Positions 30,941 through 41,673 of a stretch of DNA of 64,000 nucleotides are shown piece by piece. The DNA is from Bipolaris cookei (taxonomy: Eukaryota > Ascomycota > Dothideomycetes > Pleosporales > Pleosporaceae): contig NRSV01000014.1 in assembly GCA_002286855.1 (NCBI GenBank), positions 62,001 through 126,000 of the forward strand, in the 5' to 3' direction. How positions within the stretch are numbered: position 1 is the stretch's first letter; each line of letters begins with the position of its first letter. A model generated the notes under the pieces. That model was not told the origin of the DNA, ran no database searches, and saw only the letters and a program-made list of their open reading frames with translations. The position numbers and the translations under genes were made by a program.

Positions 30941-31883
30941 CATAGATTCTATAGTCTCTGCTTCATTCCCAACTTCTTGCAAGGTATGCTCTGGTGACCC
31001 AATTGGAAGCCATCTGACTATGACGTTCTCGCTAGCAACATCTCCGTTTCTGTCGCGACGCTCCATCTCGTCTTGGGCAGCTTTTCTAGTAGTCGCATTA
31101 TACTTCAAGCTGCCTTTATGTCGGAAAAAGAACAGCGGCTGCGAAAGCAGCTCAATGACGGCGAAGTCTTCAAGAGGACCAATGAAAAAGGGTTTAGGTG
31201 AGGAACTACCCCGATTAATGTATGTGATACCATTGACGGTGATCAATGTCCTTAGGGGGACTTCGATAAAATGGCCTAGCCTCTGGTTCTCCGCGCCTGA
31301 TGGTACCCGTCGGATGAAATCGACGTGAGCAATTTGAGCATTGACGATCCTTACCTAGATTAGCAGAAGACTACAAAACTTGACACAACCCTACGTACAC
31401 TTGCAGACGTCGTTCTGTATCCAAGACAAATATTTCTTGATTCTCCGCTCTGGATAGGACCATTGCAGCATTCTTGTCCCCGTCTTCAAATTGCCCTGTA
31501 AGTGCGGCAATATCATGAAGTCCGTCTGGCTCCTTAGCACTTAGTTTCTTGATCTCGTTGTAAAGGTCGCGCAATGCTGCACTGGATTGATTTGCATCTC
31601 CTACAGTCATGTCCTTATCATCTTTCTAATAGATTGGCGAGCGTATTTGAGCCTCGGGCAAGCCTGCTTGGGTTGGTCGTAGCTCGTCCGATTCTTTCTC
31701 GTATAAAGGCTGAGCGTAATCATCTAAGTATCTTCGGTCAAAATCGTTCTTCCGCTTCGCTTTGGGTATCGCCCAGTCTACCTGAACAGATGCACGGCTG
31801 GCATCTTCGGGTTCTTTCTTCCAGTCGAAACCCTTCGATACTGGGCCTTTCTTGTTTCTGTTTCCTTGGCGTTTGGGGGGCAT

Positions 31884-32884
31884 GTTAAATCAGTGGACAC
31901 TCCGAAATTTCTTGAATTCTAAAACATCAGAGGCAAGTGCCATAAGATGTCTACAAATGAATAATGATCGTGAGTGATTCTTACAAAGGCCTTTGTTTGA
32001 CATGTACATTTGTTTTCTGTTCTTTCAAACCTTCGTCTTTGTTAGCGCATAACAATACCAAATGCCGCATCCGTAGAGTTGCCGAGTACCAACCGATTCT
32101 AACGACAAAGAAACAATGTAGAAACTTGACAAGTAGTGGGAATTAGAAAGGTTGCCTGGGGTCTGTTATACATTGTATTGTGTGCATTGACCGTGGATGC
32201 ACCAAACATGGATATAATCCTTTGATACAGAAGTGTTACAGGATTGGATGAAACAACAAGTACTGAAAGCCGATAAGAGAATTCCGGCGGGAAAGCAAAT
32301 AGCTAGAACCACCCACACAAGTATTTGTGGGAACGCCCGTGATGCAGACGAGGTGTTTTCCGGTTATTTTTTCATCGCAAGGGTAGAGGTGCGTAGGGTG
32401 GCCAGGATGATATGGTGGCAGTAAGAAACTGCGTAAACAAAGAGACAAGGTGCTTGAATAGCTGGAATCATTCATTGTGCGTATTGACATATGAGCACTG
32501 CCTATAGAGATATCGTAATCTAATAAAAAGGTCGGTAAAAAAAAACTATGACGCTGTTGACAAGGCATTCGCTCCGTTGTGTATGTGAGAGATGTTTTAG
32601 TCTCCAAGGCGACATGGGTATTGGGGTACACTAGGTGGATGTCTTCAGTTCAGGGCAGCACCGGTCTGCAACCCTCCCTGTTGAACGCATCATGTGTGTG
32701 TATATGGCGAGGCGAAGCTGGATATGCAGCGATTTATATCAGCATGCACCTGAGTCATGGCTTGAGCATGGCTAGCTTCGCGACTTCTTGTTGAGGTTCA
32801 TCCTCCGCGAGTCTTCTCTCTGTAGAGGTCGATTCGCTAGTAGTGGCGTGGAGCCAATGTGTTTGAGCGGCCTGAATCGTCCAG
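31884..32884. other. Intergenic region, no gene seen
   Basis: Upstream of the Ulp1-like gene and downstream of the bZIP gene. Open frames here have no family-like content. Confidence 0.5.
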
Positions 32885-33961
32885 TCACATGGTAGTGGGA
32901 TGATGGGAGTAGCCATTCATCATGTTAAGAAGTGCTGCATTGTTCATTTGGCTGTATTGATCAGGATAGCGATACCCCATGCCAGTGTCCAGTTCTGCCC
33001 CGGGGTCCGATCGCGCTGTGCTCACAATGTTGGTTGCCTCGACGCATGTAGAGCGGCTGTAGTAGTTAAATGGATCTGCCGGATAGCCAAATTCGCCCGA
33101 ATGAGTCCAAGAGCTGTTGTATGGGCGGTTATAGGGATAGTCGTAGGTGACATCCTCTATCTTGATCTCAGTGCCTGGTGGAGTTGATGGTGCGGCATAG
33201 AATGTGGTAGAATAGGAAGAAGGAGGCGGGGTGCTCATAGCCGATACTATCGAGCCAGGGCTAGGTGAATCATCGTAACTGAAATCCGCAGATCGTGGAG
33301 GTAGGGAACTGATGGATTGGACTGGCGGTGTGTGTCGAGGGATTAAGATGGGCTTTGTGTGGGAAGCCACGTAGGAGGTTGTCGAGGCGTTTGGGTCTGG
33401 CTTGGTTTTCCCTTCAAGCATTGCACTGAGCCTCGATGCCGCAGGGACTTGCTTTCTGTGCTGGTCTGGTGTGTTTTCCAAGGCGGCTGATACTTCTTGC
33501 TCGGACATTCCTTGTTCGCGGAGGATAGCCTTGAGCTTGCGGTTCTCCTCGAGCACTGTCCTCGCAGCGCTCTGAATCTCTGATGAAGCCTCGATACCGA
33601 TCTGCTCATAGGTGCGTAGCTTTGTCTCAAGTTCTTGCAGGTATTCTTTACGTCGAGCGCGTGAGCGTCCTGTAACAAAGAAGTGTTAGTGGAGATTCTG
33701 TGGGTATCTGACAGATAGAGCACCGGGTACAGTGTGGTCAGACACGTGACTTCCCGTGGAGGAGGATAGACTAGTGAGCGACGTCGAACAAGGTGGCAAG
33801 ATGGAATCTCAAGACAGCAAGTCTGTAGGAGACCATGAATAACTTACGTTGGTTGTCCCGAATACGAGCAAGGTGCTGCGCTTTCTGCTGCCACTGGTCA
33901 GTGATGGTCTACAGAGGGAGCAGCGAGAGTGTGTCCGTACTGATATCCTCGAGTCACTCAT
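32885..33961 (-). CDS. bZIP transcription factor
   Basis: Clear exons are 32885-33669 and 33848 to about 33900, with a 178-bp intron (GTAAGT...CAG). Together they give WQQKAQHLARIRDNQR then RSRARRKEYLQELE, the basic region and start of the zipper; the leucine zipper and a long coiled coil follow (LETKLRTYEQIG...VLEENRKLKAIL). About 260 residues after this are Ser/Pro/Tyr-rich and probably regulatory. The N-terminal exon is unresolved: ATG 33961 (MSDSRIS) with a short intron would join in frame, but its splice signals are weak. The protein binds DNA as a dimer in the nucleus. Its targets are unknown. Confidence 0.75.
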
Positions 33962-34600
33962 GTTTCGATTGTAGATGATGGGACAGACGTCGTAGTAGTA
34001 GCGCAGAGATGGAGAACAGATGGTGGCCTGATAGGCAGAGTTGTTTGCATGAGCATTCCGGCTAATATGTGGTCAGACTTGATGGCATGCAGTCTTAAAG
34101 TAGAATGCAGAAGTACATGCCGGCGGCCAGTATGCAAAGCAAGGAGCAGGCATGACCCCGGCAGCGTCTGGGAGTGCATGTTGGAACAGACCTCGCCGTC
34201 CAGCCATGTTTGTAAGCGTGGGGAGCCCAAGCGGGGGCCAGGGGGAGTAGTTTCGTTACATTACGAAGGCACAGGCAATGGGTATCGTCTTGATCACCAG
34301 GCGTAGGCCCAAAGCGGACTAGCCGAATGCGGCTGCTTTAGCGCCCCCTTAGCATTCCGTCTTGACTCGGATCGGAGACGAAGCCCTTTTCAGCTTCGTC
34401 TTCGGAAATTGAGCAAACTGAGTTTTGCTCGTACCCTCGCGACACCACGTCGCAGCATCACCACCACCCGAAACCCGCTCACAAACCATCGCAAACACCG
34501 TTGTTTGTTTCTTGCTAGCACTTACGCATCTCTTACCGGTGCGTTCCGAGGATTGGGCAGCTATTGCGGCACGGGAGCAGGGCACCCTTCCACCCCCGTC
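33962..34600. promoter_or_regulatory. Divergent intergenic region between bZIP and membrane-protein genes
   Basis: The flanking genes point away from each other, so both promoters are here. Nothing else is recognised. Confidence 0.4.
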
Positions 34601-35476
34601 ATGGCTATTGGTCACCAAATAACAGCGCCTTACTCCGGGCACTTCGACCCCACGCGATTTGTTACGTCCTGGGTCCTGCCTCCTAGCCTTTTGTTTGGCT
34701 TCCGCGTACTCCTGACCCTGTATGCATTTACGACCTTGTTTACCATCTTTGGCTGGAACGCTACGCACGGCAGATCTGAGGAATCCCGGCATTCCTTTTC
34801 TTTTTTCACAAACTTGACGTATTGGGGTCTTGCTTTCTATTATGCCTTCTCTGCAGCCCACACGGCAAGCTATTGGCTCACGGGCACGTCGTTCCTGGCG
34901 CGTTGGCCCAAGCCGCTGCAGGTCGCCCACAGCATGTTCTACTCCACCATTGTCGTCTATCCATGGATCGTAACCAGTAGGTCAAGCTCATCTTAGCGTT
35001 GCATGTATTCAAGAAACTGACGACGCCAACCAGTTGTTTTCTGGGCTCTCCTTGCGGCTGAATTTCCCACCACATTCTCCCTCTGGTCCAACACGTCACA
35101 GCACGCTCTCAATTCGCTCTATGCATTTTGCGAAATCCTCCTTCCCAGTACCAATAGATTGCCCTGGCTGGACCTGGTGCCCGTTATTCTCCTCTTGGCT
35201 TTGTACCTTGGCTTGGCCTACCTTACCCACGCCACTGAAGGCTTTTACGTATATCCCTTTCTTAACCTCCAGAAGAACTCCTCAGGTGTTGTTGCTGGCT
35301 ACATCATTGGTATTCTGGTGGCGGCTATTATTGTTTTCGTCATAGTCCGGTACCTTATCGCCCTGCGCCTCTGGGTCACTGAGAAAAAGCTTGGAATGAC
35401 AGGCAAGGTCTCCCCACGCGCCACAACCAGAGCGGCACGTGGAGATATCCCACTTTACGACACTGTTGCAAAATAA
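34601..35476 (+). CDS. Multi-pass membrane protein, FAR-17a/AIG1-like
   Basis: Exons 34601-34976 and 35034-35476 with a 57-bp intron (GTAGGT...CAG), 272 residues. Six hydrophobic segments are visible, including WVLPPSLLFGFRVLLTLYAF, LTYWGLAFYYAFSAAHTASY, FYSTIVVYPWIVT, LDLVPVILLLALYLGLAYL and GYIIGILVAAIIVFVIVRYL. The pattern FFTNLTYWG...QHALNSLYAFCEI resembles the FAR-17a/AIG1 family, whose human members AIG1 and ADTRP use a conserved Thr and His to hydrolyse branched fatty-acid esters. The Thr in FFTN and the His in QHALN could be those residues, but this is inference. The cytoplasmic tail is basic. Confidence 0.6.
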
Positions 35477-38400
35477 ACCATCTCCGCGGATTCCCATTAG
35501 GCCATTGTTAGCTTTGCATTCACAAGTTCTTGTTTCTTTACTACCCCTAATACGCTCTGTACGATAAATCACGAAACCCTTTACTGACTCCGTTTCCCAG
35601 CTGAGCTTCATAGTCACTCGGATTTTTATCAACGAAAAGCATTAATTCCAAGTCAATACACTGATTTCATTGCCAAGCAATCGAACGCCTCTGCAATCAC
35701 AAGTTCTACGTACCTATATGCATGGGTCCCTGTCCAGTGGTATTCATTACGTCCAGATCCTACTTCAGCCCCTCATGCCATGCTACCATCCCACGTTCTA
35801 TTTCCTCAGGAAAACACCTCAACTGTTTGTTTTTTCTATACATGGCACCTGAATGAGCACAGCTCCATTCGGACTCGGGTAGGTTCGGGAACATGTGCTC
35901 GCTCTAAGTGGGGGCTGTTGGCTGCGATAGACTGTCATGAAAGGGTTCTACCCCACCAAATTGACCCCAGAAGTGCATCACACGGACAGCCGCCTATCAA
36001 TGTCAAAGTGGACGTAGCCGCAATGACTGTTGAGCATTGACACAATGAACACTTCTCATCCAACAAATTGGCATGTGTAAGCCCTGGACACCCAATCGAT
36101 TACACACGTGAGTGAGTGGCGCTCAATTGCCAAGGACAAAAGCCCACCCAGCAAGGCGGGTCAGTCAACCAAGTAAGGCTAAAATGAACGAGAATAAGCC
36201 TCTGCGCCAGTATTGACGCTGCCCACTCTACAGTAGAAAGAGGCTGGAAGAAGAGTAGGACGAGCTTCTAATTCGCTCTCGCGTGCTCCTATGCACCTAC
36301 ATACGTAGCTACACCATGACAGCTGACAAGTATAGTACAGAATTCACGCGATAGTTACGCCGATTCGTTGACTAGGAGCGCGCAGAATGCATCTTGGCTT
36401 CAGCGACGGTGTCTGTTGAGACTAACAGTACCATCTCTCTGGGTCGCACGACCAGGGGCAACGTCAGCCACGTTACAGCAACCTGAAGCAAATTACAAGG
36501 CTGAAGGCGCTCGCCGCTTTGTTCCAGGTACACGGGATTATTTTAAATTGCCGTCGCACGCGATGGCTCCTTGCGCGCTATGCAGCGACTACTGAGGAGA
36601 TGTTACATACATCTGCCAAACTACAACAGCTACTGTCAGCCTTAGTTTAGCGCATTGCAAGTGGCTAACTTCTGGCTTATCTTCGCGTAGCTAGCAGCCC
36701 TTAGGACAGGAGTCATGAGGGGCTGATTCGCATACCCTTGCTGATTCTGGTGTAGCAGTGCACCACCATCCCGCGCACATTACAATGTCAGTCTACAATT
36801 GGGTCCCAAGTTTCTGACAGGGGCCCATTTAGCCCATCGGCATTATCAGCCCACGCTTCCTTTTTTACGTTGGTACCAAGTTAGCGGTCCTGATGAGCCT
36901 TGTTTAGTCTGACGATCATCAACGACGCCTTCGAATGGCGAGGCCGTGTCATGTGCCCTACTTACCACAGAGACAGTGTTGTAGAAGCGTCGTACAGTAC
37001 CTCAAAGATTTCTCACGTAAACTGCCCATGTAAATGCCTGATTGCTAACACATGTGTCAGCAATGAACAACAGCCGTGCGCGTGATGCTCGCTACGTTAT
37101 CCAGAAAAGTCTTTGTTTTCCGGCGGGCGGAAGTGCTCGGGATGAGGTTCTAACCGTAGAAGTCCTCCCAGCAGCGCGCACAAGCCAAGTTTTCTCGAAG
37201 CGATCCTCCAAGTACCCAACACAATGGAGACGGATAGCAACCTAGCCTTCTCGAAACGTTGGAACCCTTGCTGACCATATACAAAGTTTGGACATGACTC
37301 CATCACTTACGCTACACGATCCTGCATATCACAGTGTAACTTGGACGGCAAAGCACCCTCCACACCATGAAGACAGCAGCGATCGTCGGTGGCTGCACCG
37401 GTGTGAAGTCGCATTCTGAGCATGCCCTAGCATGGCACATGCCGAAATCATAGGGCAAGTGCCGGAGCGTACCAGATCGCGCCGTTTTGCTTAGAACGAA
37501 TGAGGCGCACTTGGAGGCGGCGGGCAAGGCTGCCCAATCACAAATGCCCATCAATGCTCAATGTTTTGGAGATTCCAGGACCCTGGACAATTTCTTACAG
37601 GTCTAACACACAATGTGTTAAGTCATACCGAGCTGCCCGCCCTCCGTGCTCTTGTGAACTTCCCTCAGAACTAATCTAGTGGCCCTACGAGGCTCCTCCT
37701 CAGCCTTAGTACCGTCAGCGCACCGCTTTTTCGTTTCGCAAATTGCACCGCCGCTAGCGATACCGTCCCGGGAGCAAAAGGGAAGATTTCGCTAGTCCCA
37801 AATCACCAAGGGCATGTGAAGGACTTGATGTCGCGTGGATCGAACTGAATGCGCTGGCCATCTGACCATGGATACAGCCGTTCATTTTCTACGAGTGAGG
37901 GAGCCTGTTCCAGCCTCCCGTCCACCAAGACCCTTAGAATCAGTATTAAGCTTCGACATAGTCAAGCGAGCGTACGTTCCTAGATTCGCAGTCAGCAGTC
38001 AGCAGGGCGAGCGTGAATTCACGCAACTCGTCCGCGCGCTTCGTCCAAGGGCTGGCGTGTTCCTCCACCACGACTGCGGCAAACATGTACTTTTATTGGA
38101 ATATCTCAAGGGAGGGCTGCGCTAGCAGATCCTACGCATGTCGGCTGTATGCGTAGGGCTAGAAGCGTGGGACTTACCGACGACGGCGGCGATGATGCTG
38201 TGTGTGGCTTAATTGCAAAAGCAAAAGTCTCGACTGCCGCGCTGATCAACGAACCCACGCAAGGTTCTTCACACGTGAATGAGGACTATTTGCTAACGTG
38301 CGTATACTAACTAATAGTTTGTACACATGCATCCAAAAGGGTCGGACATGGGATGGGAGGAACGGTCCGATTGTTTCACCTCGCTTGCAGCACTGCATAT

Positions 38401-38684
38401 GTACATATTCCCATTGGGAAAAGGAAATTGTGCGACCATAGCAATCACTGACCAATATCATCAGCAATTCCAAGCCCTTCGGCCCCCAAGATAAACAGCC
38501 ATTCTTGAGCATTGCGCGCGGAGAGCTAGCATCTCGGAAGTGTGATTAGCCGAGGCATTTGGGGAAATTGGTAGCGAACTCAATCACAAGGCAATTCGTA
38601 CGTGCGCTTGACAGCCAACACTGCTCAACACTAAGATCATAGCCGCTGTCAGGGAACCGCGCGGGAAAGAAAGAATCCGAGACT
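35477..38684. other. 3.2-kb region without a recognisable gene
   Basis: Only short open frames with no family-like content are seen on both strands. I could not recognise transposase, reverse transcriptase or inverted repeats. It may hold old decayed repeats. Confidence 0.5.
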
Positions 38685-40130
38685 ATGATAGAGGTTATCT
38701 ATATTGTCCGGCATGCGGTAAGTGTAAAGTTTGGTATCTCTCTATTGTGTAAGAAGCCGTCTTGGGTTCATCGTTGCGTTAGATGCGCCACGGGCCATGT
38801 TAGATGAATCTTGATTTCCCCAGGCCTTTTTCACCCGTCTCATTCGTCCTTGCGTTACTACCCATTCTCATCGCGCGTTCCTTTCAATTTTGTCATGTGT
38901 CATACCGAGTAGCCCTTCCGCTAAATGAGCCACCCCCGTCAAACCCTGGGGTCACGATCTCTCCGCACTTCGATCTGCTGACCGTCATCATCAAAACGTA
39001 TTCTGACAGTGTATTTGTCGTGTCTAGTTTCGGGCAAATTGGTCGGTGGACCCCCAAACAGGTGTCTACACCGCATCCATGGCACGCACACCAACCGGTA
39101 TACCGACCGACCCGCCACTGACGGCCAAAGGCGTGCAGCAGAGTAAGGAGCTGGCAAATCATCTCGCCAAAGTTGAGCCTCCGGTGGACAGGATCTACTC
39201 TAGCCCGTTTTATCGATGCTTGCAGACGCTGAAGCCATTCAGTGACGCGTACTTCAATGAGGGGAAAGAGACCAGGGGTAAAATTAGGGTCGACCGTGGG
39301 ATAGGGTAAGTACGGGCCGACAGTAGATCTTCTGGCGAAGAGACAAGCGTATGGTCACCAAAAGAGTTACTACTAATACGTAGTCTGTGCATAGGGAGTT
39401 CTTTGGACGCGCCCATTTTGAACACCCAGAGCCGCCCAGTCTCGAGCTCCTGACTCCGCACTTTGACAACCTGGATGCCAACTATGTTGCCGTGCACATG
39501 GCGGGGTCCAGAGGCGAGTCGATTGTGGAGCTACACCAACGTGTTAGAAACGCGCTAGATCATATAGTTACGACTCTTGATAATGATCCGGAACAGCCAA
39601 AGAGTGTTCTGCTTTGCACTCACGCTGCTACTATGATTGCTGCTGGTCGGGTACTGACAGGTCGGATGCCGGAGAATCCCGATGAAGATGACTTCAAGTG
39701 CTATACGGCTGGTCTGTCCAGATTCGTTCGGAGGTCGGCAGACCCCGAAAAGGGCATCGCTGGGAACTGGGAATGTGAGCTCAACTCTGAGACATCTTTC
39801 TTGTCTGGTGGTGCCGAACGAGGTTGGTAAGTGTGACGTGTCTTTTTTCTTATGTCTTGATGTTCTTGGGATTGCGTCGTGTGATCATGGTTCATGCGAT
39901 TCTGGCTATTCTTCACATACAAAGTTGTTGATGTCAGTCGGGATTGAGCATCCGCTGACTGAAGTTCACATGACGTATTTCCTGCTATAACCATTTGGAT
40001 AAACGTCTTACCAATTACTGTGACTTTGGAGTGCTGACTGTTTGGCGTCATTAGGCATTTCGACGGTGAAGAAAGTTTTGTCGATTTCTCGGATACGGGT
40101 ATGAATGGCGAGAGTGAATCGAAATTGTGA
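38685..40130 (+). CDS. Histidine-phosphatase-fold protein related to TFIIIC subunit Tfc7 (tau55)
   Basis: Four exons: 38685-38717, 39028-39305, 39395-39826 and 40055-40130, 272 residues. The first exon encodes only MIEVIYIVRHA, carrying the catalytic-type His of the RHG motif. Exon 2 continues FRANWSVDPQTGVYTAS...LTAKGVQQSKELANHL. A second His lies in LLCTHAATMIAAGR. The order RHx-FRxNW-DPxTG-D.PLT..GVQQ(A/S)KELA is that of yeast Tfc7 and its fungal relatives, a phosphoglycerate-mutase-like protein in RNA polymerase III factor TFIIIC. Whether this copy is enzymatic or part of TFIIIC cannot be decided here. The 310-bp first intron is the longest assigned in the window. Confidence 0.75.
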
Positions 40131-41175
40131 AGATAGGGATTGAGACACTGTCTTGGCCATTATTCAACATTTTGTTGAGAAGACAGCAGAATTTGCAACT
40201 AGGAATTAGGAATACGCAGAGCTGATCAAACCATCAATTCCACGACCTACCAACCCATCTATCTAAATCCCTCACAAAAAACCATAAAAACTTCTTTACC
40301 CTTCTCCCCCTCCCCATTCTACCTAATCTCCACTCACAAATCTCTCCCACTGGATCTCCAAACCTAATTTAACCCTCCTTACCCTGTCCCTCCCTCCCTC
40401 CCTCCTTCCATACCCACATATACATCCACATCCACACACTTGTAAAAGCCTCACTTCCTTGCTCGCTCCACTCAAATCAAACTTTCGACTACATATGCAC
40501 CTAGCCAGTCCCTACTGCAGCTCGCGTTCACATCCTCGGACCCGGCTACTTGGGTTTCGTTGGTGGCAGGGTGGCAGGTAGGTGGGTGGGGAACCCCCAC
40601 TGCTGATTGATAAGTCGGTGGCGAGGAAGAGCGGGTGGACGTGGGATGTGGATGGGCGCGGAATTTAGGCCGCTTTGTGTGGCTGTCTAGTGCTGTTAGT
40701 GGGTTGGGATTAGCAGCGCGTTTAAATGAATGGAAATATTTGAGTAGGGGATTGTTAGAGGGTGGATGGAAATGTGAGGTAGAGATTTTGAGGTGGGGGT
40801 TGATATTGGTTGGTATGGTATTTTTGTCTTTTAGATGCAACCGACATATCCTTTCTGCCTGGTTACACTTTGAGTTTATCTCAAGCAGCATCATATCGGC
40901 TCTTTCATCGTGCTGTACACCTGCGTCTTCGTTGTATCCGTCGTCTGCACACTAGAAGACCGTATGAAACAAGACCTAAGTGGCCAAACAGCAGAGCATG
41001 AGACTTGATGTTGTTTTGATCGCTTTGACAATGAGTCAAGGCCGAAGCTCGTATACCACATCTCACATGTTTCTCCAACACATCGTGTATGTTTCTTAAT
41101 ACGACTCAGCTCATATAACCCAGTGCACCAAACACTCGTGGTGTTCACAATCCAACACACTATACCGACGATCCC
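40131..41175. other. Intergenic region with pyrimidine-rich tract and CCTC microsatellite
   Basis: The 40285-40445 stretch is strongly C/T-rich and contains about six CCTC units at 40386-40409. No gene is supported. Confidence 0.55.
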
Positions 41176-41673
41176 TCAACCCTTCTTTTCTTCCCCGGGT
41201 TCTGATTTTATAACCATCTCATCATTCAAGTCAAGATGCATGCTCTCTGCAAATCCCACCCACTCTTGTAATCCCTTGACAAACATGTCCCGTCCGGGGT
41301 CCACTTCCCCTCCGTGTCCCCAAACTACGACCTCGTCGAATTCCCCCACTTGTTCTGCAATCTTGACTTCTACGGGTATGCTCTCTTCTTCTCCGTCCTC
41401 CATCGTCTCGTCCCCGTCTGACTGCGCGGGTTGTCTCGTCTGCGGTAATTGCTTGTCGGTGACTGCGAGGATGGCGCCGGTGTAGTTTTCTGGGAGAGGG
41501 ACCACAGTGCCATGGAGGTGGCGACCCCGGAAGTGAGCGTGTTGGGTGCCCGTGTCATCGATGGAGGGCTTCCAGTATTGTGGTGTTGAAGGAATAGGGC
41601 CATTGTGGTTTATGCGTGCGGGGAGAAGGTTTGGGGTGCACGTCTGAGGCTTGGAGCGCTGGATGGCAAGCAT
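41176..41673 (-). CDS. RNH203: Ribonuclease H2 subunit C
   Basis: Single exon, 165 residues. It shows the family pattern: LLPARINHNGPIPSTPQYWKP near the start, then FRGRHLHGTVVPLPENYTGAIL, an acidic disordered insert (DGDETMEDGEEE), and a closing strand EFDEVVVWGHGGEVD before the C-terminal helix. Subunit C is the non-catalytic scaffold that, with subunit B, holds the RNase H2 catalytic subunit, which removes ribonucleotides from DNA in the nucleus. Length fits fungal Rnh203 (about 110-170). No intron is needed. Confidence 0.85.
   Translation of the reverse strand: MLAIQRSKPQTCTPNLLPARINHNGPIPSTPQYWKPSIDDTGTQHAHFRGRHLHGTVVPLPENYTGAILAVTDKQLPQTRQPAQSDGDETMEDGEEESIPVEVKIAEQVGEFDEVVVWGHGGEVDPGRDMFVKGLQEWVGFAESMHLDLNDEMVIKSEPGEEKKG

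Larger units (their letters stand above)
26425..31883 (-). pseudogene. Large multi-domain gene with four tandem Ulp1/C48-like cysteine-peptidase domains, apparently decaying
   Basis: Start ATG 31883 (MPPKRQGNRNKK, a basic N-terminus). A 46-bp intron at 31355-31400 (GTGTAC...CTAG) joins ERRLQ to VRIVNAQ. About 1,750 codons follow, with four copies of a roughly 250-residue unit. Each copy has a helical head (LANEEIQKELEE type), a strand carrying a His, an Asp strand, an (E)CGY..LNAW..AMGL block, and a helical tail with DWK/RL...FLRCH and RRF. His, Asp and Cys of an Ulp1-like triad are present in copies 3 and 4; Cys is lost in copies 1 and 2. In-frame stops (about 31626, 30623, 27916) and frameshifts (about 29020, 28650, 26900, 26720) interrupt it. 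Two of these sites could be hidden introns. The gene ends 30 bp from transposon 3. Ulp1 enzymes cut SUMO; the role here is unknown. Confidence 0.65.

Noticed and set aside
31455..31800. Possible intron removing the TAG near 31626 at the start of the Ulp1-like gene
   Set aside because: A donor after SVQ (GTAGAC) would fit in phase, but I see no good branch site and the 150 nt removed are fully open. A start at the later ATG (31610) is another option; I left it unresolved.
32236..32631. 131-codon minus-strand frame
   Set aside because: Composition is unlike the neighbouring genes, there is no domain, and it lies in the 3' flank of the bZIP gene.
37835..38125. 96-codon plus-strand frame in the gene-poor stretch
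   Set aside because: No recognisable motif, no splice partners, and isolated within a stretch with many stops.
40472..40894. 140-codon minus-strand frame
   Set aside because: Arises from His/Pro/Ser-rich low-complexity sequence; no homologous pattern.
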